Assembly: GCF_004187715.1 (NCBI RefSeq)
Contig: NZ_QZWF01000008.1
Coordinates: 62,001 to 126,000, forward strand
Direction: 5' to 3'
From: Streptomyces sp. F001
Lineage (GTDB): Bacteria > Actinomycetota > Actinomycetes > Streptomycetales > Streptomycetaceae
Length of the DNA stretch: 64,000 nt
The notes under the pieces were generated by a model, which worked only from the letters and a program-made list of their open reading frames with translations, was not told where the DNA came from and searched no databases. Position 1 is the first letter of the stretch, and the number at the start of each line of letters is the position of its first letter. The position numbers and the translations under genes are program-made. Positions 17,716 through 25,024 of the stretch are shown here, piece by piece.

Positions 17716-19374
17716 GCCCCGGCTTCCCCGCCTCCGTGACGAAGGACGCGGCCGTCGTGACCGGCGCCCCGGGCGTGGTCACGTACGGCACCGTCTTGAA
17801 GTCGGCCCGGGCCGAGTCCTCGCCGAGGTCGACGGTCACGTAACCGCGCTGACCGTTGTAGTGCTTCATGTGCGGGTTACGCGCAAGGTAGCCCGCCCAG
17901 TTCGACGGCTGCGCCGAACCGTCCTTGCCGCTGGTGATCGACGTGGTGACGATCTCGGTGCCGACCGTGTGCGAGTCCGGGTCGTCGAAGTCCCGCTTGA
18001 TGTCCATCGCGTAGGAGACGTGGACGTCACCGGTGAGCACCATGAGGTTCTCCACGCGGGCCGCGTCCGCGCCCTTGAGCAGGCGCTCGCGGGAGGCCGG
18101 GTAGCCGTCCCAGGAGTCCATGGAGCGCGTGGTGTTGCCGGCGGTGGGGTGGTTGCGGCGGGAGAAGGTGACCTGCTGCGGGACCACGTTCCACAGGGCG
18201 CGCGAGCGGCGCCAGCCGTCGATCAGCCACCGCTCCTGGGTGAAGCCGGGCAGCGTCTGCGACGCGGCCTCGGACTCGGCGGTCGGGGTCTTCCAGCCGT
18301 CGCCGTTGGCCTGGTCGGTGCGGTACTGGCGGGTGTCCAGGATGTCGAACTGGGCGAGCCGGCCCCACTGCAGACGGCGGTAGAGCTGCATGTCCGGGCC
18401 GTCCGGCAGCTGCGGGCGGCGCAGCGGCTGGTTCTCCCAGTACGCGCGGTACGCGGAGGCGCGGCGCAGCAGGAACTCCTCCGGCGGGACGCTGTTCTCC
18501 GGGGTGTCACCGGCGTAGTTGTTCTCGGTCTCGTGGTCGTCCCAGGTGACGACGAAGGGGTGCGCGGCGTGCGCGGCGCGCAGGTCCGGGTCGGTCTTGT
18601 AGAGGGCGTACCGCAGGCGGTAGTCCTCCAGGGTCGTGGTCTCCCGGTTGAAGAGGTCGGGCAGCACGCGGTCGGTGTGGTTGCGGGCGCCGCCGACGGA
18701 GTTGACGGCGTACTCGTAGAGGTAGTCGCCGAGGTGGAAGACGACGTCGACGTCGTCCTGGGCGAGGTGCTGGTACGCGGTGTAGTAGCCGTCGTGGTAC
18801 GCCTGGCAGGACACTGCGGCGAGGGTCAGGCCCGAGGTGCGCTGCGAGGTGGCGGGCGCGGTGCGGGTGCGACCGGTCTCGCTGACCCAACTGCCCACGC
18901 GGAAGCGGTAGTAGTAGACGCGGCCGGGCGCGAGGTCGTCGACCTCGACGTGCACGGTGTGGTGGAACTCGGGGTGCGCGGTGGCCTTGCCGCGTCGGGC
19001 CACCCGGCGGAACCGCTCGTCAAGGGCCAGCTCCCAGCGCACCTCGACGCGCTCGGCGGGCAGTCCGCTGCCGCTCTCGTACGGGGAGGGGGCGAGCCGC
19101 GTCCACAGGAGCACGGAGTCGGGATGGGGGTCCCCCCATGCTCTTAAGGCTATGGGGGAGGGTCGCCGGAGGCGACGCCGAGGGTGAACGGGTCGTCGGT
19201 GATCCGCGCGGCGTCGAGTTCGGCGGCGCCGGCGACGCCCGCGGTGGGCAGGTTCACCGCGAACGCGAGCGCGGCGGCCGCGCCGGTGACGGTCAGAAAG
19301 CGACGGCGGCCGATGTGCCGGGCGGCCGCGCGGAATTCGGGGTCGTGCTGTGACGGGCGTGCTGCGGATGTCAT
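17702..19374 (-). pseudogene. phoD: alkaline phosphatase D, interrupted by a 32-bp palindromic insertion
   Basis: Tat-exported PhoD: the twin-arginine signal is RRRFLTV near residue 25, and the mature enzyme has GDYLYEYA, TWDDHETENNY and LTGDVHVSYAMD metal-ligand motifs. The N-terminal frame stops just after VASGDPPP, and the rest continues in another frame at PHPDSVLLWTRL. Removing 32 bases that begin CCTCCCCCATAGCC restores GVASGDPHPDSVLLW and a 546-residue protein, matching the normal length. So the break is one small palindromic insertion, not scattered decay. A stop (TAG) lies inside the insertion. The enzyme would release phosphate from phosphodiesters outside the cell. Confidence 0.88.
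19124..19162. repeat. palindromic repeat element disrupting phoD
   Basis: On the coding strand, CCCTCCCCCATAGCC-TTAA-GAGCATGGGGGG followed by ACCCCCAT. CCCCCAT/ATGGGGG is a perfect 7-bp stem. The net insertion is 32 bases and GACCC is repeated at both edges, consistent with a target duplication. Confidence 0.8.
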
Positions 19375-19517
19375 CCGGTCCTCCCCTGACGAACCTGTCG
19401 ATTCGATGCAGGAGGCATTGGAGTGGCCGGGAACGACCCGCGCTTGGCACGTACACAACACTCGGATGGCGGGCGGATGAGTTCCGCATGGCGGACCCTC
19501 GCCTACGCTGCGAGCCC

Positions 19518-20324
19518 ATGAATGCCAAGCAAACTGCCCTGCAGTCGAAGATCGCCGTGGTGACCGGCGCCGGCTCCGGCATCGGCCGCGCGGTCGCCGT
19601 GGAGCTGATGCGCGCGGGCTGGTCGGTGGCGCTCGCGGGACGCCGCCCGGAGGCCCTGGAGGAGACGGCGGCACTCGTACCCGAGGGGGTCTCCCTCGTC
19701 GTACGCACGGACGTGTCACAACCTGGGGACGTGGCCGGACTCTTCACCGCCACCGTCGAGCGGTTCGGGCGGATGGACCTGCTGTTCAACAACGCGGGGA
19801 CGTTCGGGCCGGGCGGGGTCCCGGTCGAGGAGCTGCCGTACGAGGCCTGGCGGCACGTGGTGGACACCAACCTCAACGGGGCGTTCCTGTGCGCGCAGGC
19901 GGCGTACCGGCAGATGAAGGAGCAGGACCCTCCCCCACTCTCGGCTTCGCTCGAGCGGGGGCACCCCCATGGCGGCCGGATCATCAACAACGGTTCGATC
20001 TCCGCCCATACGCCCCGCCCGCACTCGGTCGCCTACACGGCCACCAAGCACGCGCTGACCGGCCTCACCAAATCCCTGTCACTGGACGGGCGCCCGTACC
20101 GCATCGCGGTGGGGCAGATCGACATCGGCAACGCGGCGACCGACATGACGCAGCGGATGCAGACGGGCGCGCTGCAGGCCGACGGAGAGGTCAGGCCCGA
20201 GCCCGTGATGGACGTCGCCGATGTGGCGCGCACGGTGCGGCACATGGCGGAGCTGCCGTTGGAGGCGAACGTGCAGTTCGCGACGGTGCTGGCGACGGCG
20301 ATGCCGTACGTGGGACGCGGCTGA
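19518..20324 (+). CDS. SDR family oxidoreductase
   Basis: A 268-residue short-chain dehydrogenase. The cofactor loop is TGAGSGIGR (residues 15-23), the NNAG motif follows, and the catalytic Ser, Tyr and Lys lie in NGSISAHTP...AYTATKH. NAD(P) preference is not clear. The stretch PPLSASLERGHP between KEQD and HGGRIIN is extra and comes from an in-frame 36-bp palindromic element (19927-19970); relatives usually read straight from QDP to GGRIIN. I expect a surface loop, so activity may persist. The start is ATG at 19518. Confidence 0.9.
   Translation: MNAKQTALQSKIAVVTGAGSGIGRAVAVELMRAGWSVALAGRRPEALEETAALVPEGVSLVVRTDVSQPGDVAGLFTATVERFGRMDLLFNNAGTFGPGGVPVEELPYEAWRHVVDTNLNGAFLCAQAAYRQMKEQDPPPLSASLERGHPHGGRIINNGSISAHTPRPHSVAYTATKHALTGLTKSLSLDGRPYRIAVGQIDIGNAATDMTQRMQTGALQADGEVRPEPVMDVADVARTVRHMAELPLEANVQFATVLATAMPYVGRG
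19927..19970. repeat. palindromic repeat element inside the SDR gene (in frame)
   Basis: ACCCTCCCCCA then CTCTCGGCTTCGCTCGAG then CGGGGGC and ACCCCCAT. The central part is shared base for base with the element at 33308. The net addition is 36 bases, that is 12 codons, with no stop. Confidence 0.85.
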
Positions 20325-20479
20325 ACCGTCACCCCGCACCCGCGTGAACGCTCAACCTGCACAACCGGAGTTTCACCGTCCGCCTCATTGCTGCCGGTAG
20401 AGGACTTATGCTCAACTCTCCTCCACAGGAACTTCACACTTGGAGTGTCGAGCTTCCGCGGGCCACACCGAGGGGGGAG

Positions 20480-20564
20480 GCGGCGGCTGTTCCACGGCAC
20501 CGGTTGGGGGTGGACCTCGCGTGGGACCGCGAGGTGCGCACCGGGGCCGTGGAACAGCCGCCGC
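20480..20564. repeat. 85-bp near-perfect nested hairpin between convergent genes
   Basis: Arms 20480-20504 and 20540-20564 are 25-bp inverted repeats with one mismatch (GCGGCGGCTGTTCCACGGC ... GCCGTGGAACAGCCGCCGC). The 35-base loop holds a second perfect dyad, ACCTCGCG-n6-CGCGAGGT. It lies between the SDR stop (+) and the aldo/keto reductase stop (-), so it could end transcription from both sides. There is no U-run. A degenerate mobile element is another possibility. Confidence 0.8.
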
Positions 20565-20588
20565 ACACATCGAGGGCCGGCGTGTGGT

Positions 20589-21575
20589 TCACCGCCCGAC
20601 GATGCGGTCCACCTCCGTCAACTGCTCGGCGGTGAGCGCTCCGTGGGCCATGGCGCCGGCGTTCTCCTCGGCCTGGGCGACGGATCGGAAGCCCGGGATC
20701 GGCACGGTGTGCGGGCTACGCGCCCACAGCCAGGCAAGGGCACCCTGCCCGAGCGTACGACCGCCACTGGTGAGAACGTCCCGCAGCGCGTCGACGCGGG
20801 CCAGCCACGCCGGATCGGCTCCGGACCCCGTGGCGAAGCCCTGCAGCCAGGCCGGCGGCCTGCTGCGGATGTCCCCGGTCTCCAGGCGCGGCCGCCCGGC
20901 GTGCCGGCCGGTGAGCAGGCCCATGGCGAGCGGGCTGCGGTTGATGCTGGCCAGACCGGCCTCCTCGCACAGCGCGAACATCTCCGGCGCGTCGTGCAGC
21001 ACATTGGCGGCGTGCTGAACGGCCGCACAGTGCGCCCCCTCGGCGAAGACGGCGGCGCGGGCGGGGTCGTCGGTGCTCCACGCGTACGCCCGGATCAGCC
21101 CCTCCTGCACGAACTCCTCGCAGGCATCGCGGAGTTCGGCGGCCCTTTCGGCGTCGGCGTCGGACAGGTGGAACTGGTAGAGGTCGATGTGGTCGGTGTC
21201 GAGACGGCGCAGGGAGGCGGTCAGCGCACGGCGGGCGTACGCCGGGGAGTCGTCGCCGCCGGTGAGGGTGCGGGTGCCCTCGTCGAAGACGTTGCCCCAC
21301 TTGGTGGCGACGACGACATCGTCCCGGCGTTTGCCGAGGGCACGCCCGAGGATGCGTTCGCTGTGGCCGGTGCCGTAGGTGTCGGCGGTGTCGAAGAAGG
21401 TGACACCGAGGTCGAGGGCGCGGTGGATCGCCCGTACGGACTCCTCGTCGTCGACCCTGCCCCAGCCGAGCGGCTGCCCGCTGGCATCCTGCCATTCACC
21501 GCCGATCGCCCAGCAGCCGAAGCCGAGGGCGCTGACCTGGATGCCGCTGCGTCCGAGTGTCCTGGTGATCTCCAT
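20589..21575 (-). CDS. aldo/keto reductase
   Basis: A 328-residue (beta/alpha)8 NADPH-dependent reductase of the YajO/AKR11-13 type. The catalytic tetrad is visible: Asp in FFDTADTYG, Tyr of the same segment, Lys in VVATKWG, and His in IDLYQFHLSD. The NADPH-binding part is IPGFRSVAQAEENAGA near the C-terminus. It acts on aldehydes or ketones in the cytoplasm; substrate unknown. It converges on the 85-bp hairpin. The start is ATG at 21575. Confidence 0.93.
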   Translation of the reverse strand: MEITRTLGRSGIQVSALGFGCWAIGGEWQDASGQPLGWGRVDDEESVRAIHRALDLGVTFFDTADTYGTGHSERILGRALGKRRDDVVVATKWGNVFDEGTRTLTGGDDSPAYARRALTASLRRLDTDHIDLYQFHLSDADAERAAELRDACEEFVQEGLIRAYAWSTDDPARAAVFAEGAHCAAVQHAANVLHDAPEMFALCEEAGLASINRSPLAMGLLTGRHAGRPRLETGDIRSRPPAWLQGFATGSGADPAWLARVDALRDVLTSGGRTLGQGALAWLWARSPHTVPIPGFRSVAQAEENAGAMAHGALTAEQLTEVDRIVGR

Positions 21576-21639
21576 GCCTCGGGAGGCTAGGAGTTGAAGC
21601 GCACTTCAACGCAAGGCCTTCCGGCCGTCGTACGGGCGC

Positions 21640-21966
21640 TCACGCCTGCCCGGTCTCGAAACGGGAGATCCTCCCGTCGTCCTCGACGACGAAGCTCCAC
21701 CGGGTACGCATCTCGCCCCAGGTGTCGTTGCTGTAGCGGGCGATGAGGGAGCGGCCGCCGTTCGACTCGTTGTCGACCTCCATATGGCCGTGGGAAAAGA
21801 AGATCTCCCGGTCGATCCAGTCTGCGAGGTCGCGGTCCGCACCGTCGTCCGACATGGTCGCGCCGGGTGCGAGGAGGGTCAGGAAGCCCTCCCGGTCATG
21901 GGCGTTGACAGCGGTGACGAAGGCGCGAACGGCCGGGTCACTCAGCTTGGCTGGCTGAATCGTCAT
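21640..21966 (-). CDS. nuclear transport factor 2-like (SnoaL-type) protein
   Basis: A 108-residue NTF2-fold protein. It begins with a helix (VRAFVTAVNAHDREGFLTLL) and continues with the curved sheet, including ADWIDREIFFSHGHMEV and WSFVVEDDGRISRFE, the usual pattern of small polyketide-cyclase-like or limonene-epoxide-hydrolase-like folds. The start is ATG at 21966. It is divergent from the DoxX gene. Substrate unknown. Confidence 0.85.
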   Translation of the reverse strand: MTIQPAKLSDPAVRAFVTAVNAHDREGFLTLLAPGATMSDDGADRDLADWIDREIFFSHGHMEVDNESNGGRSLIARYSNDTWGEMRTRWSFVVEDDGRISRFETGQA

Positions 21967-22122
21967 GCCAGCAGACTCACATCGCGCCGCACGGGCCGCC
22001 ACCCGAACGGCTGCCCGGGAGGGCCGGCGGGTGGCAGGGATGCGACGGTGGGAGCGGGGAGATCGGGGAAATTCGGGAAACCGGGTGGGGAACTGTTCCT
22101 GCTGTCTGCTCCGGGAGTCATC

Positions 22123-22689
<567 letters not shown>

Positions 22690-22739
22690 CCCACCGCAAG
22701 GGCGCTGCTCGAGAAGTGACCGCCTGGCAGGCTGCGGGC

Positions 22740-23138
22740 ATGGCAGGCTGCCGAGTCATGAGTGATGCCATGAGCGACGCCATGAGCGACAAGGTCACGC
22801 CCACGACACTCCCCACCGACCTGTGGACCTCCATCGACGACCTGTGGCGGTGGCTGGACGCGAACCGGGCGCACGGCGACCGGGAAGGCCTGCTCCTGCG
22901 CATCCTGAAGCTGTCCGAGGAGGTCGGCGAGGTCGCCCAGGCGGTGATCGGCGCGACCGGCCAGAACCCGCGCAAGGGCACCACCCACACCTGGGAGGAC
23001 GTCCGGTCCGAACTGTGCGACGTGGTCATCACGGCCCTGGTGGCCCTGCGCACGCTGACGCCGGATGCGCGGGAGGTGTTCGCGGAGCACCTGGGGCGGG
23101 TCAGGGAATGGTCGGTGGGGAGTGGGCCGGTCTCCTGA
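22740..23138 (+). CDS. MazG-like nucleotide pyrophosphohydrolase
   Basis: A 132-residue all-alpha NTP pyrophosphatase-like protein. The metal-binding pattern EExxE...ExxD appears as LSEEVGEVAQAVIG and RSELCDVVITAL. It probably hydrolyses non-canonical or excess nucleoside triphosphates. Four in-frame ATGs fall at 22740, 22758, 22770 and 22782; the last three are in a 12-bp repeat (ATGAGYGAYGCC). None has a strong ribosome site, so the start is uncertain and the protein may be about 115 residues. Confidence 0.85.
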   Translation: MAGCRVMSDAMSDAMSDKVTPTTLPTDLWTSIDDLWRWLDANRAHGDREGLLLRILKLSEEVGEVAQAVIGATGQNPRKGTTHTWEDVRSELCDVVITALVALRTLTPDAREVFAEHLGRVREWSVGSGPVS

Positions 23139-23218
23139 GCGTTGAGCGCGGGCGGCGTCAGAGTTCCGTAAGGCGGAATCGGTTCCGATGAGCGGCGCGG
23201 GACGCGTGCAATGGCGTC

Positions 23219-24355
23219 ATGGACCTTCCCGCCCTCCTCCCCCGTTTTCGAGGCAGGCTGCACGATCCGCGCACGGCCACCGTGGTGGGCCGCCTCCTCG
23301 GAGTGGCCGTCCTCGTCTGCTTCGTGACCGGTGTGGTCAGCCACTACCTCCAGGAACCGCCCGCCTGGCTGTCGGCACACCTGCCCACCCGCCCGGTCTC
23401 GGGCTACCGCGTCACCCAGGGCCTGCACGTGATCAGCGGCACAGCGGCGGTACCACTCCTCCTGGTGAAACTGTGGACGGTCTACCCCCGCCTGTTCGCC
23501 TGGCCACCCGTCCGCTCGGTGACCCACGCACTGGAGCGCCTGTCCATCGCCGTCCTGGTCGCGGCCACGCTGCTCGAACTGTTCATGGGCCTGCTCAACA
23601 CGGTCCAGTGGTACGTGTGGCCGTTCTCCTTCCGCCAGGTGCACTGGGCCCTGGCCTGGGTCATCATCGGCTCCCTGCTGCTGCACCTGGCGGTGAAGGC
23701 CCCGGTCGTCCTGGCGAACTGGCGCCGCAGACCGACCGAGTTGCGGGAGCAGGACATCGAGGACGAGATCGACCGACGTTCCCTGCTGCTCGGCCTGGGC
23801 ACCGCGGTCGGCGCGGTCACCCTCTTCACCGCCGGCCAGTCCGTGACTCCGCTGAAGGACCTGGCCCTGCTCGCCCCGAGAGATCCGGACGCAGGCCTCC
23901 AGGGACTGCCGGTCAACCGGACCGCGAGGGCCGCGGGCATCACCGAGGAAGCGGTGCGCGCCTGGCGACTCCACGTGGAAGGACCCAAGCCGTACGACCT
24001 GACGCTGGACGAACTGCGCGCGATGCCCCAGCACCGCGTCGAACTGCCCATCGCCTGCGTCGAGGGATGGTCCAAGTCCGCGCACTGGGAGGGCGTGCGC
24101 ATCAAGGACCTCCTGGCCCGGGCCGGCCTCCCCGACGGCGCCCGCCTGAGGATCGTCTCCCTGCAACGCCGCGGCGGCTACGGCGTGACCGAGATGGACC
24201 GCCCCTACACCCGCGACGACCTGACCCTGCTCGCACTCCGCCTCAACGGCGAGATCCTGACGCCGGACCACGGCTTCCCGGCCCGCGTCATCGCGCCCAA
24301 CCGACCCGGCGTACTGCAGACCAAATGGGTCACGAGGCTGGAGGTGCTCGCATGA
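23219..24355 (+). CDS. molybdopterin-dependent oxidoreductase with N-terminal membrane domain
   Basis: A 378-residue fusion. Residues 1-170 carry about four membrane helices with histidines placed as in cytochrome b561-like proteins (VVSHYLQ, GLHVISG, QVHWALAW, LLLHLAVK). Residues 220-378 are a sulfite-oxidase/YedY-type molybdopterin domain with the likely Mo-ligand Cys in PIACVEGWSKSAHWEGV and the GGYGVTEM and NGEILTPDHGFPAR segments. Inference: a membrane-bound enzyme passing electrons to heme in its own anchor. It overlaps the next gene (ATGA), so the two are coupled. Confidence 0.88.
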   Translation: MDLPALLPRFRGRLHDPRTATVVGRLLGVAVLVCFVTGVVSHYLQEPPAWLSAHLPTRPVSGYRVTQGLHVISGTAAVPLLLVKLWTVYPRLFAWPPVRSVTHALERLSIAVLVAATLLELFMGLLNTVQWYVWPFSFRQVHWALAWVIIGSLLLHLAVKAPVVLANWRRRPTELREQDIEDEIDRRSLLLGLGTAVGAVTLFTAGQSVTPLKDLALLAPRDPDAGLQGLPVNRTARAAGITEEAVRAWRLHVEGPKPYDLTLDELRAMPQHRVELPIACVEGWSKSAHWEGVRIKDLLARAGLPDGARLRIVSLQRRGGYGVTEMDRPYTRDDLTLLALRLNGEILTPDHGFPARVIAPNRPGVLQTKWVTRLEVLA

Positions 24356-24789
24356 CGTCGACGACCGTGGTGCGTTTGCTCCTCGCGATACCCGGCCTGG
24401 CCGCCATCGGCTTCGGCATCCAGCAGTTCGTCGTACGCACCCACCCCGACGTGTCGGACGCCAGGGAGCTGGCGCTGTGGCTGGGCGGCGCGGTGGTACT
24501 GCACGACGGACTCCTGGTGCCGACGGTCCTCCTCCTGGGCCTGCTCATCAGCCGCGCCGGGCGTCTGCGCCCGATCCTGCGCGGCTCGCTCCTGACCGGC
24601 GGCTGCCTGACCCTCATCGCCCTGCCGCTGCTCCTGCGCCCGGGGCGCCCGGCGAACCCGACGGTTCTGCCGCGGGACTACTGGGTCTCGTGGTCCGTGA
24701 TCCTCGCGGCCACCGTCGCCGTCACGGTCGCCGTGGCCTGGGTGACGAGGCGTTGCCGGTCACGCCGACCGCGCCCGGCAGGGAGGTGA
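24352..24789 (+). CDS. hypothetical membrane protein coupled to the Mo-oxidoreductase
   Basis: A 145-residue protein with four hydrophobic segments (VVRLLLAIPGLAAIGFG, LALWLGGAVVLHDGLLVP, LTGGCLTLIALPLLL, SVILAATVAVTVAVAW) and a basic tail. Its ATG overlaps the stop of the molybdopterin oxidoreductase, which implies a joint role, for example as a second membrane subunit. A histidine sits within helix 2. I do not recognise a named family. Confidence 0.78.
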   Translation: MTSTTVVRLLLAIPGLAAIGFGIQQFVVRTHPDVSDARELALWLGGAVVLHDGLLVPTVLLLGLLISRAGRLRPILRGSLLTGGCLTLIALPLLLRPGRPANPTVLPRDYWVSWSVILAATVAVTVAVAWVTRRCRSRRPRPAGR

Positions 24790-24811
24790 AGAACTCGAGT
24801 GCAGGCGGCGG

Positions 24812-24976
24812 CAGCAACGACTCCGCGGGACCGCTGTACGAGAGCTCGGGCGGGCGTACTCCCCGCACCGAGACCAGAGGGCCGTCCGCCACGCGGGTCA
24901 CATCAGCAATGGCGATCGCCTCGGCCTTGAGTGAGGCGTCGTCACCTGCCGCGGCCGGCTCCAATGCAGCGCGCAC
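24812..24976 (-). pseudogene. Rrf2 family regulator, fragment
   Basis: The reading AIAIADVTRVADGPLVSVRG and PPELSYSGPAESLLP closely resembles the middle of Rrf2-type regulators (helix after the wing, then the dimerisation segment). The N-terminal helix-turn-helix and the C-terminal helix are missing and no start fits. It is one of several fragments at the left edge of the 24.8-30.4 kb patch. Confidence 0.55.
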
Positions 24977-25024
24977 CGCGTAGTCCGCATGCGGCGGTTA
25001 TCCCTCACGGTCGTGCCCAACCCG

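Noticed and set aside
20408..20635. 75-codon plus-strand frame through the 85-bp hairpin
   Set aside because: The perfect inverted repeat explains the open frame; there is no good ribosome site and the frame runs into the antisense of the aldo/keto reductase gene.
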